Assembly (NCBI GenBank): GCA_037962975.1
Contig: CM075675.1
Location: forward strand, 3,358,001-3,422,000
Direction of reading: 5' to 3'
DNA length: 64,000 nucleotides
DNA from: Clitoria ternatea
Lineage: Eukaryota > Streptophyta > Magnoliopsida > Fabales > Fabaceae
The position numbers were made by a program, and so were the translations under genes. Below are positions 9,918-21,343 of the stretch, one piece after another. A model generated the notes under the pieces. It searched no databases and was not told the origin of the DNA. It saw nothing but the letters and a program-made list of their open reading frames with translations. Numbering within the stretch: the stretch's first letter is position 1; every line of letters begins with the position of its first letter.

Positions 9918-11980
9918 AGGTCACTCCAACAGGCTAGAAGGAAAATGATCCGGTCCGTACACCGGCCCTAATCTACGACATTGGATTATCCTTAGCATGA
10001 GTAGAGTACACTCCATGTGGAACGCACTACGATGTTACCACCTTGGCAGATGTCTCTCCTTGATAACTGGAGCCCTTATGTGCTACAACGCAATAGGCTC
10101 GGTCATCTATCGAGGGCACACCAATGCCAGCTTGTAAAGCATGTTAAGCATGTTTGTGTGGGTGTCATATTTTCTTTGTAATTTATAGATTCGTACTAAC
10201 ATAATGTCACGTAAAACTCAATTGACACTCATCTTTATAAAGACTCCTCATTTATGACTCATTTATTGACACATAAATGAGAAGTATTTATAGAATTGGG
10301 TGACAGTTGAATCCTACATGACAATGTGTAGTAAAAATCCATAAGTTAAAAGAAAAGCTAACACCTCCGCAAACATTCTTGACACCCTCTACAAGCTAGT
10401 TATTAGTATGCTACAACACATCTATTAGGCACACCATGACTCATTGAGGTATATGCGTAATATTCCTACTTAAGCTTTGTTATTAATTATGTGAGACCAC
10501 CATTCACCCTACAAAGCAAAGGTCAATGTGATCACTAGAGAATCGAGATAGAGACTCTTAACTCCCCATTGGATCGATGTAAGATATACGAGAGAGTGAG
10601 TTTAGTATTGATACTGAAAAAGTTATCCCCCGTATCAAATATTTTAGGTACTAATGTCAACTCTTTCTTATATCTTACACCAATCCCGTGAAGATCTGGT
10701 ATTATATCTCTTAGTCTAGTAGGGAACAAAGAATCTTGATCTCTTTTCTCTAGTTATCACATTGGTCGATCGTGTTAATGGACAAAAAATGATGTCACTT
10801 GTAAGGACAATATAATGCTCAAGTCAATCTATATACTTAATAATAGAGCTCAAGCATAAGTTAGACAAAGTAATATATCTTGATGAGTCATAAATGAGAA
10901 GCATTTATAGAATTGGGTGGCAGTTGAATCCTACATGATGATGTACGGTACAGATCCGTAAGTTACGAGAAAAGCTGACACCTCCACAAACATTCTTGAC
11001 ACTTTCTACAAGCTACTTACCGATATTGCCGTAACACATCTATTAGGCGCACCATGACGTTGGCCCTAAAGGACTTCAGTCATGGTTCAGGACCATGTTA
11101 TGATGCGACTGGCGTTGTGAAGTGATTCTCATAAAGGGTCTTCACTTTCTAGGGATCAATTCGATGTTGCATTATCTAGGCCAGTATGGGGCCCAAATCT
11201 ACTATTGTTCTATTCTGGAACTGAGGTCAAGGGTTGACTATCTTGACCGGAGTCAAGGTTCAATAGCCCTGACCGTAGTTACTTCTCTCTCACTCAGTTT
11301 TTACACTGTCTCAGTGGAGTACGGTATTTTACACTCAGGTTCAGTGGGAATCGTAGGTTCTTCAAGTTAAGGATGGGATTGATGTTCTTTGTCCGTACCG
11401 AGGTCAAGGGAACACACCAGAGGTGAACCTACAAAAGATTCTTTGATGTTTAAGTCAGTACAGTATTACAGAAAATGTGGTATTACGGAGGTATCTCTTC
11501 GATTAGATCGGATCTTTCTTCAGTAATAAATGAGTTGTATTTATAGTATTTACCTTAACTTGGGAATTGATTTGACCTTCTTTCTAACTTACTGTAGCTA
11601 CAATGTTTGCAAGGACAAGCGGCCCATACTGATTCTGACTAATTGTCTGATTGTCAGGATAAGACCGGGGTCATAGTCTTGGAAGCGTAGCTGCCATGAG
11701 TCTTGGACCCCAGATACGCCATTTCAACCATTTTTAGATAGGTAATTCGATGACGTGGCTTTATTATAATGTCACCCTGACTATCCTCAGGAAATTGGTT
11801 AGCACTCCAGATCACTTATTATCTTAGTTTTAATTACAAACCTATCATATTATTTTCTGTTTCAAAAAGTTTATACAAAAAATACAAAAACATATTTCTT
11901 TTTTGTTTGAGAGACTTTTCCAACAAAACTTTTATAAAATATAAGAATTTTAGTTTCTCAGGTGGGTGAAAAACTTATTA
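9918..11980. other. Unassigned repeat DNA with an LTR-like edge
   Basis: No gene is supported. At 9946 the sequence TGATCCGGTCCGTACACCGG resembles the LTR starts of the Tat-lineage elements further right (TGATCCGGTCTGGATACCGG), so an LTR of a related family may begin here; I cannot find its end. A block of about 175 bp at 10272-10446 recurs in direct orientation at 10889-11060 (shared ACACATCTATTAGGC and GAATTGGGTG). The last 200 bp before the CACTA element are AT-rich. Confidence 0.45.
10272..11060. repeat. Direct repeat pair, about 175 bp each
   Basis: Copies at 10272-10446 and 10889-11060 share CATAAATGAGAAG, TTTATAGAATTGGGTG, CAGTTGAATCCTACATGA, CAAACATTCTTGACAC and ACACATCTATTAGGC in order. 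About 440 bp of different sequence separates them. Confidence 0.8.
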
Positions 11981-12000
11981 CACCACTAAAAAAAAACCTG

Positions 12001-12495
12001 TTAGCGACGGAAAGAATTGGTCGCTAATCCATGCCATGGCCGTCGCTACACCCCTTAGCGACGGCGTCTAAGACGGGACACCCGCCGTCGCTAAAACCTT
12101 CGTCGAAAACACATCAGCGACCACAGGTACACCGTCACTAAAATATTGACGGCATAACGCTGTCGCTAAAATGGTCTCTGCTTCGCTGACTGCAACCGTC
12201 GCTAACTGTTGCCGTACAGCGACCTCAAAAACTCCGTCGCTAATAAGCGACCACCATTGCCGTCGCTATGTTCTGACATATAGCGACCGACGTGTCCGTC
12301 GCTAAATGTGGCCTTCCAGCGACCATGCACGGCCGTCGCTATGGTTACTCATATAGCGACTCGAACATCCGTCGCTGCTGAAGCCATACAGCGACTACTA
12401 CATCCCGTCGCTGTTCCTGGCCAACCAGCGACCACTATCGTCCGTCGCTATGTTTACAATATAGCGACCATCTGTGCGGCCGTCGCTAATTGGAA
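12001..12495. repeat. Left subterminal array of GCGAC/GTCGC palindromes
   Basis: The motif TAGCGACGG or its complement occurs about 25 times. From 12245 onward it is strikingly regular: AGCGAC begins at 12245, 12282, 12318, 12355, 12390, 12427 and 12462, a 35-37-bp period. In each unit AGCGAC is followed by about 8-12 variable bases and then GTCGCT, so every unit can form a short hairpin. In En/Spm, subterminal repeats bind TNPA; the same role is inferred. Confidence 0.9.
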
Positions 12496-12518
12496 TTTTT
12501 TATTTTTTTAAAAAATGG

Positions 12519-13414
12519 TTAAAAATTTATAGGTTTTGTTAAAAATTTATGCTGGAACGGGACACCGCCCCACTTCTGGACCATCCCGTCCCAATGGTCC
12601 TCCAGGATCCAATGAGGGCGCTCACCCTTGTCCCTCACCTTCCAAAGGGTACTCTTGATGATTTTGGAGGTCTTCGTGGCAAAGACCTTCCTAATCTCAT
12701 CAATCATACCCTCTGCCCACTGGTAATCACGCTGTAAAATGAAATGAGAAATAAAAATTAATAAGAGGTCTATTTTACAAATCAAATCACAACAAATGAG
12801 CTAGGAACTTACCGAGAAGGTGTCAAGCCACCTATCTTGGACAACCTTCCCAGCCTCTGTCCAAGATATATATGGACCATCCCACTGGGCCTTTAAAACC
12901 TTAGTAATCGCTTTGGTAGTGTGACTACTATCAACAAAGCTGTAATGACAATAATTATATCAGGAGTATAACAGACAATCTAGGGAGACTCCCAAAATTC
13001 CGGCAGAGTCTCCCCTGTAAATGTAACATTTCCAAGTTTAAATAGTTACCTTGTTACAAACAGAAGAGTGCCCAGTATAATTCAATCTATACAAGTACTA
13101 ATTAAAGTACTATACAATAAGCCAACAAGTCTTTCCACTAAAGTTTAATATAAAGTACCATACAAATAACATAAAAGTTTTTTAGTTTTAGTCACTTACT
13201 CGTCTCCGGCCGGCACGGGTACCAACATGGGCAGAGGGGATGCCAGAGGTGAGGTGGCCTGATGGCCATGGTCCTCCAAGCCACCAACTCCAGGAGTCTG
13301 CTCTGGGGTGGTCAGCTGTGGTGGTGATAGAGTGGTCTGCTGTGGTGGTGGTGATGGAGTGCTCTGCTGTAGTGGTGATGGAGTGGTCCGCTGTGGTGGT
13401 GATGGAGTGGTCTC
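12519..13414 (-). CDS. tnpA-like plant Ptta/En/Spm transposase, multi-exon
   Basis: I read three exons on the minus strand. An exon ending at 13200 (before GTAAGT) is proline-rich, with four to five degenerate TTPSPPQ repeats in the frame that opens after a stop at 13415-13417. The next exon, 12939-12813, lies between a TTACAG acceptor and a GTAAGT donor and encodes a Trp-rich stretch (AQWDGPYISWTEAG). The last, 12731-12519, follows a TTTTACAG acceptor and contains RDYQWAEGMIDEIRKVF and KWGGVPFQHK. The joins keep the frame. The last two exons resemble the plant transposase (Ptta/En/Spm) family, the equivalent of En/Spm TNPA, which binds subterminal repeats. The protein ends sooner than typical members. 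The 5' end is unresolved; it may be spliced from the transposase transcript upstream, as tnpA and tnpD are in En/Spm. Confidence 0.65.
12982..13080 (+). repeat. Copy 1 of a duplicated block inside the CACTA element
   Basis: About 97 bp from AGGGAGACTCCC to CCCAGTATA, containing GGCAGAGTCTCCCCTGTAAA. It lies between two tnpA-like exons. The second copy, same orientation, is at 17818-17914. Confidence 0.75.
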
Positions 13415-13577
13415 CTATCCTGGGGTGGGAGTCCCTAGCCGGGATGTCGGGGTCCTGGACCCACCACCCTGACTGAAGGGCAGTTGACGTCCCGTCATTT
13501 ATGGATAAAATCATAAAAAGAAAGGTTAGTCTCAGGATATATATAAACCTATGTATATATGTTTAACAACTACATAC

Positions 13578-16500
13578 TCTGTATCTGTTTCAGTTTCAAA
13601 TTCCCCCTCACTTTCAGTGTCACTGTCGTTATCTGTTTGAACAACTTTGTCAGTATCCAGATCAGCCCTAGACCGTTTTGATCGAGAGACAAGGTCTTTG
13701 TCAATGTGTTCACCCCCCGTAGTGGCAAGTGTCTCATCCATTATGACTGGATCAATGTTGAACAACAAATTGGCATCGTTGAGCTCGTGTGGTGCAAGCT
13801 GATAAGCGTCATCGACCTCCTCGGAGACATTGTCAGTGATCTGACTTTGGGCCTTGGCCTTGATTACTGCATACCAGTCCCGATGTCCTCCCGGGAAGTC
13901 GGTGTAATAAACCTGCTCAGCTTGTTGGGCAAAAATGAAGGGATCAAACCCTTTATATCTACCATTCTTCTTGACCTCAACTAAGCCATAGTTGTTGTCA
14001 ACCTTTGTTCCAACACCGATTGTATTGTCGAACCAATCACATTTGAATAGAACAATATCTCTTCTTAGTCGTCCAGAGAACGAAACTTCAACAATCTCCG
14101 TCAGCACTCCATAAAAGTCTTCTTCCAACTGTCCGGCGGTGCCTTTAACACAAACACCGTAGTTATGGGTGCGCATCCCTTCGCTCCATTGAAGAATATT
14201 AAACTTGTAGCCATTTACGTAGTAAATAGGCCATTTTTTAACAGTTTTCACCGGCCCCCAAGAAAGGGCTTGGAGTAAAGAATCTTCAATATGGTTGTTT
14301 GGGTCTTGTATCTATGTACAACATAACAAGTAGGTCATCGTTAGATATCGGGAGTTAGAAGCAAAGATAATGACGATATGTAAACGGGTCTTACGTGTTG
14401 CGCAAACCAACCAACGAACTTGGATGACACCTCATTATGAATTTGGTCATCAGTTAAATTATTTTGCTCAAGTTTTAGCATATCTGTGTATAAGCTATTC
14501 AAAGGAAAAAAATTTAGATACTATAAAAGCTACGTTTAGAATATAACATATAACTTCTATGACTTACTCAATAAAGGGTTCCACTTCTGGGCAATTTAGA
14601 AGAATGTACAAGTGAGCCGCCTTTCGATCTTTCTTATCAATGTAACATTTTGTGAGCTTGCCCCCCGGGTGACCAGGATAGTTGAAAATCGATGTTTGTT
14701 CATCAAACCCTGTGCGGCTGGCTACCCCAAGATTGCGGGGAATTCTACTCATTCTAGTTTCTATCTCCGTCGGAAAATAGAAAGAAGCAAAGGTTGTCAT
14801 TTCTTCGACTAGGTATGCCTCACAAATTGATGCTTCAACGCAGGCTTTGTTCGACACTTTATCTTTTAAGGAGCGTAAGAATCTTCAACATCATTAACAA
14901 GATAGTGTTAAGTTAGAAAATACTATTATAAGAAGTGTTTGCAAGGAAATTAAAGAGTTCTGGCGTTCACCTTTCAAATGGATACATCCAACGATACTGC
15001 ACCGGGCCACCAACCAAGGCCTCGTACGGTAGATGGATAGGCAAATGCTCCATCGAGTCAAAAAAACTTGGTGGGAAAATCTGCTCCAACTTACAAATCA
15101 ATACCGGGATAGTTTCTTCCATCTTCACAAGTTTCTCCACAGTCAACGAAGTAGCCGTCAACTCCTTAAAGAAGTGACTCAACTCCACCAACGGCTTCCA
15201 AATAGGCTTCGGTAAGGCATGAAATGCGTACGGGAGTAGTTGTTGCATAAACACATGGCAATCATGACTTTTCATGCCAAACACCCTGCCCTCCTTCACG
15301 TCGACACATCTACTCAAGTTAGAAGCGAATCCGTCAGGCAGGGTCAACCCATTCATCCAAATACACACAGCAATCTGTTGTGGTCTAGTTAAAGCATATG
15401 TTGCATGGGGTTTAAACATTCTTCCACGTCCCGCATCCCTCAACTCCAACTCCTTCCTAGAACACCAAATCGGAAGGTCTAGACGACTCTTCTCGTTGTC
15501 CTTTGTTCTCCCTTTGATGTCCATAACAGTGTCAAAAATATTCATGAAAACATTACGTTCAGTGTGCATGACATCAATGTTGTGTCTTAACAACAAGTCT
15601 TTCCAATATGGCAAATCCCACAAGACACTCTGCTTCACCCAGTGGTGTTCCTTACCGTAACCCGCAAACTCCTTAACACTCTTGTCCCAGATGTAAGGAT
15701 ACTCTTCGACCCTCTGCCAAACACGTGCACTAGATAACCTACGGGGTGGAGGTTCATTAACAACCTTGTTCTTCTTAAAAGCGGTTTTGTTTCGCCTAAA
15801 CGGGTGATCCAACGGTAGAAACTTTCTATGACAGTCAAAGAAACTTGTCTTGCCACTAACAGGGAGTGATTCCCCCCCGGTATGTTCCATGCATACAGGG
15901 CAAGCAAGCTTCCCAGACGTGGACCATCCAGAAAGCATACCATAGGCCGGGAAGTCGTTAATAGTCCACATCAAAACAGCACGCATCATAAAGTTGTTCT
16001 TCAAAGACGCATCGTATGTCATTACCCCGACATCCCATAACTGTGATAACTCTTCAACCAACGGTTGCAAAAACACGTCTATGTTCGCCTTTGGATTTTT
16101 GGGTCCTGGAACCAGTATAGATAGAAACATGACCTCCCTCTTCATACACATATCAGGAGGCAGATTGTATGGGGTCAGGATGATTGGCCAACATGAGTAA
16201 GCTCTTCCGTATTGACCGAACGGGTTAAACCCATTAGTACATAAGCCAAGTCTTACATTGCGCGGCTCGCTAGAAAAGTCTGGATATAGCTCATCCAAAC
16301 ACTTCCATGCTTTCCCGTCGGAAGGATGGCAAAGAAACCTCTCTTGTGTTCGGTTCAGAGCATGCCAACGCATGTGCTTTGCCGTAAACAATGAGGCATA
16401 CAGGTGTTGAAGACGCGGTGTTATAGGGAAGTACCACATTTTCTTCCTGGCCGTCCGGGTTACCTTCCCTCTCCTTTTAACAGTTTTGTAGCATTCCTCA

Positions 16501-17282
16501 TTACAATGCAGACATTTTGTGACACTCTTATCTGCAAACTCATTTCTGAACAGCATACATCCGGCAACACAACACTCTATCTTCACACAACCCAACCCCA
16601 AGTTTGCCACTTGTTTCTTAGCACGGTACAGGTTTGCTGGCATTCTATGATTACTAGGCATAGTGGAACCCATCAGATTGACCATCCTATTAAAACAACC
16701 TCCAGAAAGATTATAATCTGCCTTTAGGCTTAAAGCAGCTAGGGAGGTGGATAACTCAGTGTGACTGTTGCACCCGTCCCACAATGGAGTCTGAGCCGCC
16801 GCTAACAAATCATAAAATCTCTTAACCTCCGGATTAGGATCCTCCTCTATATTGGCAGAGTCTCCATGAGCTCCTTGGTCATCATGTTCCAGCATACGCC
16901 CGATGGAGGGTCCAACATGATCCATCACCATTTGTTCTATGTTGTTGTACGTATCCCTGTTTCCTCCAACCTCGTAGTAAGACCGTTGCACAGTTACGTC
17001 TGATGATCTTCGCGGTAACTGATCACCATGGTTGTACCAGCAGTGGTATGTTTCCATGAACCCTTTCTCAGTTAGGTGGCACATCACATCATCCGCGTAT
17101 TCAAAACTCATGCATTTGCACCTTGAGCACGGACAACGAATCTTCTGAGTCGCTTCAAATCCAGGCGTGTTTGCCGTAGCGAACAAAATGAACTCCAATA
17201 GCCCCATCATAAACTCCTCAGTTACTCGCCGATTGCGATCTAGTCGGTTGTACATCCATCGCTGATTTGCCGGTACCTCCAT
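13578..17282 (-). CDS. CACTA TNP2-type transposase, at least four exons
   Basis: Predicted exons on the minus strand are 17282-14971, 14882-14568, 14494-14395 and 14311-13578. Each internal junction has GT/AG signals (donors GTGAAC, GTAAGTC, GTAAG) and keeps the frame. Exon 1 starts MEVPANQRWMYNR and carries a Transpos_assoc domain (CPCSRCKC, about residues 50-55), then the Transposase_21/TNP2 domain (YSCWPIILTPYNLPPDMCMK, LVPGPKNPKANIDVFLQPL, near residues 370-420), then the start of DUF4218 (LPYEALVGGPVQYRWMYPFE). Exon 2 continues DUF4218. Exon 4 is DUF4216-like (NGYKFNILQWSEGMRTHNYG) with an acidic tail. This is the standard domain order of plant CACTA transposases, which cut and join the element ends. 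I see no internal stop or frameshift, so the gene may be functional. The exact 3' end is unsure: GTATGT at 13577 may be a donor into the downstream gene. Confidence 0.85.
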
Positions 17283-17817
17283 TTACAAAATCTAACAAGC
17301 ACGATTTCTGTTACTTTACATTTTCAATATTTGTCCTGATGGCTATCGGTTGTGAATCACTCTATCTCTTTGATGTTGCAAATTGGTAGGGCCCTATCCC
17401 ATTCGGGATGAATATGCAACCATCCGTAACCCATTGATATTGTATGTGGTCTATCTTGTGTCGTTGATGTTCATTTAAAATTTCGGCAGCATTTCGCATT
17501 GGCCCCCGAGTACACAGAGATACGTACGGTATGAAACACCGCACGTAGTCATGCACCCTAGGGACAATACGAAACACCATAACTGAAATTTCAAATGAAC
17601 ATTCAACGTCTCAAGGTAGACCACATACAACATTGTTGGGTTACGCCCTACTGGTTACAAATTCATACCAAACTGTCCATCCGGGACAATTCAAGATCCA
17701 ACACAACACAGTACATCAGCCGGTTGTTTTGAAACTTGAACGGGAATCTAATGGGTACACACACGACTAAACCCTACATTATTAAAGTTGAGTTTCATTT
17801 TTTAAGTTCCCTAAGAA

Positions 17818-17914
17818 AGGGAGCCTGCCGAAATTTTGGCAGAGTCTCCCCTGTAAACTAGACATTTCCCAAAATTAGAAACGGCCTGTTACATACAGAA
17901 AACTTCCCAGTATA
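17818..17914 (+). repeat. Copy 2 of a duplicated block inside the CACTA element
   Basis: Diverged copy of 12982-13080, starting AGGGAGCCTGCC and ending CCCAGTATA, with the core GGCAGAGTCTCCCCTGTAAA unchanged. It lies upstream of the transposase ATG on its strand, so in the promoter or 5' leader/intron. Confidence 0.75.
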
Positions 17915-20610
17915 GATAAATAAACATATCATACGCATTGTATGTGATATTCGGAGTTACGAACACCAAATCATGTTATCAATACATAAAATCAATGCCT
18001 AATGAGATGTACTCTCTACTAACAAACAACATTACACATGCATCATAAATCATGTTATCAGCACACAAAACCAATGCCTAATGAGCTCTGCTCTCCACTA
18101 ACAAACAACACTGCACATGCATAAAAAATCATGTTATCAGCACACAAAACCATCGCCTAATGAGCTCTGCTCTCCACTAACAAACAACAATCAACATACA
18201 TACACTTCAAAAGATACAACACATATAGCCAGAAAGTTAGCGTTAGGGGATTACCTGGGAAAGAGAGATAGCGATGAAGACAAAGCTGATGAGGGCCGAA
18301 CACGAACCACGCGTAAGGTGTCTTGGTCTGCATGACAAAGTCTAGTTAGAATGGAAATTGAGTAATCAAAATAAAAAGTATTATTGGCCTTTGCTAATCA
18401 TACATTTTCAATGTTACCAAGTATTAATTGATTTTATCAAGTATTTTATCTTATTGAAAATACAGTTTAGAGAAAGCTAAAAGGTTAGAATGAGAAGGTT
18501 CTATGAAGGTCTAGCTGAAAAGTCCTCACCAAAAGGGACCCAAAGGCCCAAAGAACATACAAAAAAATACACAAGGCACAAACAATAACAATGAACCGAC
18601 CGGGCTTGCTTGCTTCTAAAAAGAAATGGGCCAACCTCTCAGAAGCCCAACTTGGCAAGGGTACCCAGACACCTGAGAGGAAACCTGGGCAAGTTGAGAA
18701 CGGAGAAGGGAGACCGACGACGAACCACCATGTGCCATCTGCGAACGGCGAGGGAAGCGATTAAAGAAAGTCCCTTCCTGGGGGATCAAGCGTTTGTCTT
18801 CCACCATGATTCGTCTCAAGCTCCAAGGAGGGGAGAACCACCAACAACGACTATGATTCATCTCAATTTGTTTAATTTACAACATTCCCATATATAACCT
18901 AACACAATATACATTGTTCTACATCATGATCTCATACTACACCAATCACAATCAAAAGTTATAGTATCTTCAAATACACCAACTTATCCCAGATAAAATT
19001 AGGTTAATAATCTCTTAATCACAAACCAAAGTAGGGTACCTTTGAACCTCTCAGGTCTGATATCAAACTTGTTCCATTCTTGTTCTCTCTTACTCTAACT
19101 AAAACTTAAAATTACTCTAATGCTTATGTCAATAATTAACACATCAATTAGGAGTTCTAAAATAAATAAGACGTATTGATGACAATTGCTAAGACACAGA
19201 GACGAAATTGACTAACAAAATTCATATGAAAAACAGAGAGCTAAAAAACACATAGCATCAAAACAGTGACGAAAAACAGAAAACCAGAGGCGTGAAAAAC
19301 CTGGTCGGAAACTTGAAACTCGTCGGAAAAGCTGCAGCGGTGGTCGGCCGTTGTCGCAGCTCTGCCTGGCCGGAAATGCTCGCCTGAGAGGGAGGAAGAA
19401 ACGGAGCAAACGTGAGAGAGGGAAATGGGTAAGGTTCGGAGGGGGGACACGGAGTTGCAACTCATGAATCGAAACCAATGTTGTCAAAACCAGACCGGTT
19501 ATTGAATTGGTGAAGACATGGATTCAAGGATCCCTGGTCAGATTGACGGTCAAACTGTGGTCGAACTAGTAGTAATAAATTATTATTATTATTATTTATT
19601 AAATAGTAATCAATTAGATCAAAATAACTTAATATTTATAAAAAAATTCCAATCAGTGAAAGTTATTAACAAGTTCATCATAATTGAAATTTGAAAGTGA
19701 AAGTTTTAGGCTTTTAACATTAAAAGCTGATTATAATTTAACACTCTAAATAAGGTAGTTGGCATTTCTAAACTTGTACCATAATTGCACTAATCAAAGG
19801 ATAAAGTCACAAAACTCATAATACATCCTCTAAAGTTAATTTTCTTTATCTTAATTTTCTTTATCCCATTTCCAATGTAAAATATCCTATGTATATTTAA
19901 ATGCAATGCTAGATCTCTGAACAATTAACCAAGTCCTTTTTCTTCAATGCATTCATGCAACTTTTTATGTGAGTAATAGCAAGTAATATTACAAATAGCA
20001 ATTAACTATTTAGCTATGATTTACCTAACAATTAACCATTTTCGCTTTGTAATTTATGTTGAAAGGACACAAACATTAAAATGCAATGCTAGATCTAAAA
20101 AATAACAACAGGCCAAGAATCAATGAACAACAATAACAAGAATCAATAAACAATAACACAAAGAATCAATGAACAACAACATCAGAAATAGAAACATGAA
20201 AAAAAAAATCAGCATCAGAAATAGAAACATGAAAAAAAAAATCAGAGGGAACACTGCACATGATGAGAACTGACTTGAGGGGTTCAATGTGAGGGCCTCG
20301 ACGTTGATGGAAGAAGCTCCACGGTGAGAGCACGGTGCTCAACGATGCTCGACGTTCAGGCGCGTTGCTCGGTGGTGATGGCGCGATGCTTGACGGTGAT
20401 GGTGTGATGTTTGGGCAGGTACAACTTGTAGAGGGAGGAGGTCCGACGAAGGGAAGGCACGCGAACGGAGGGAAGGACGGCGGTGGCTGAGAGTGGAAGG
20501 CAGACGAACGGAGGGAAGGAGGGAGGAGAGGGAGACGGCGGCAAGGAAGAAGAAGGGGAAAGTTAGGGCAAGTGAGAGGGAAAGGGGTCCCTGTCGAGTT
20601 AGATTAAAAT
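17915..20610. other. CACTA upstream region: leader, introns or promoter
   Basis: Nothing here reads as a transposase domain. It contains a three-copy 79-bp tandem repeat (17970-18187), a segment near 19484-19740 related to the repeat at 4011, and GC-richer patches at 18600-18860 and 20270-20590. Minus-strand open frames at 19212-19487 and 20356-20544 are rich in Pro, Ser and Arg without recognisable domains. Because the genes run leftward from the right end, untranslated exons and introns are the likely content. Confidence 0.45.
17970..18187 (+). repeat. 79-bp tandem repeat, nearly three copies
   Basis: ATCATGTTATCA starts copies at 17970, 18049 and 18128. Each includes CCTAATGAG and CTCCACTAACAAACAACA (CTCTACTAAC in copy 1). 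Copies 2 and 3 are more alike than copy 1. Confidence 0.9.
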
Positions 20611-21312
20611 CTTAGCGACGGTTGGTAGCCGTCGCTAACAATGTCACTATAATTAAAAGGATTAGCGACAGTGAAACAACACCGTCACTAAACTCCTGAA
20701 AAGTAGCGATGGTGACACCCCACCGTCACTACCTTCCATTTTTAAAAGTAAAAGATGGAGGGAAGACAACAATCATAGCGACGGTACTGCTACGCCGTCA
20801 CTAAAATACTGAATGGTAGCGATGGTAAAAGAGCGCCGTCACTAACCTACTGAACCGTAGTGACGGTCTTATACCACCGTCACTAACTTAAAGAAAAATA
20901 TGGAGGGAAGGCGAAAACTATAGCGACGGATCCGTTAGTCCGTCGCTAGCCTCCTGAACAGTAGCGACGGTGTCAGCCCACCGTCGCTACCTTCCATTAT
21001 TAAAAGAAAAGATATGGAGGGAAAGCCAAAATCATAGCGACGGTGCAGTACTTCCGTCACTAGTACAAACCATAGCGACGGTATTCACCGTCGCTACTTT
21101 TTGGCGCCAACAGAAAACCCTGGCGGGAAAGCAAAACAAGGTGGAGCTACAAAATAGCGACGCTACTAACGACGGTGTTTATAATTGGTAGCGACCGAGT
21201 CCTCTATCGGTCGCTACGTAAGTCGCTAACATCTTTTTGGTCCCTTTTCGTACAAAGCGGTCGCTAAGTCGGTCGCTATTTAGCGACGGGATACTGTGGT
21301 CGCTAATTTGAG
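20611..21312. repeat. Right subterminal array of GCGACGG/CCGTCGC repeats
   Basis: Inverted pairs such as TAGCGACGG ... CCGTCGCTA recur across 700 bp, some mutated to TAGCGATGG or CCGTCACTA. Spacing is looser (roughly 50-65 bp) than in the left array. With the left array it frames the element, as in other CACTA transposons. Confidence 0.88.
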
Positions 21313-21343
21313 GTAGTTGTTTAGGATTTTTTTAGTTGTGTTA

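Larger units (their letters stand above)
11981..21340 (-). mobile_element. Complete CACTA (En/Spm) DNA transposon
   Basis: This 9360-bp element is flanked by TTA on both sides (11978-11980 and 21341-21343), the 3-bp target duplication typical of the CACTA superfamily. The termini are inverted repeats: CACCACTAAAAAAAAACC on the left; the right end read inward is CACAACTAAAAAAATCC. Both ends carry arrays of a GCGACGG/CCGTCGC motif (12001-12495 and 20611-21312), as expected of subterminal transposase-binding repeats. Inside, on the minus strand, are a TNP2-type transposase gene and a tnpA-like gene. The first five bases are CACCA/CACAA, not canonical CACTA; the reading CACTA from 11984 gives no target duplication, so the TTA boundaries are preferred. 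Transcription should start near the right end. Confidence 0.92.

Noticed and set aside
12241..12495. CRISPR-like regular repeat array
   Set aside because: The 36-bp spacing resembles a CRISPR array, but repeats are 6-bp arms with variable centres, the DNA is plant, and the position is a CACTA subterminal region.
13188..13514. 108-codon frame with DHSITTTA repeats
   Set aside because: Splice signals at 13200 and 12940 join in frame only with the alternative proline-rich frame, so this is a shadow of the tnpA-like exon.
14935..16727. Plus-strand open frames of 60-130 codons
   Set aside because: They are antisense shadows of the transposase exon 1.
19212..20544. Minus-strand frames as extra CACTA genes
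   Set aside because: Composition is low complexity (Pro, Ser, Arg) with no domain; they are more likely leader or intron sequence.
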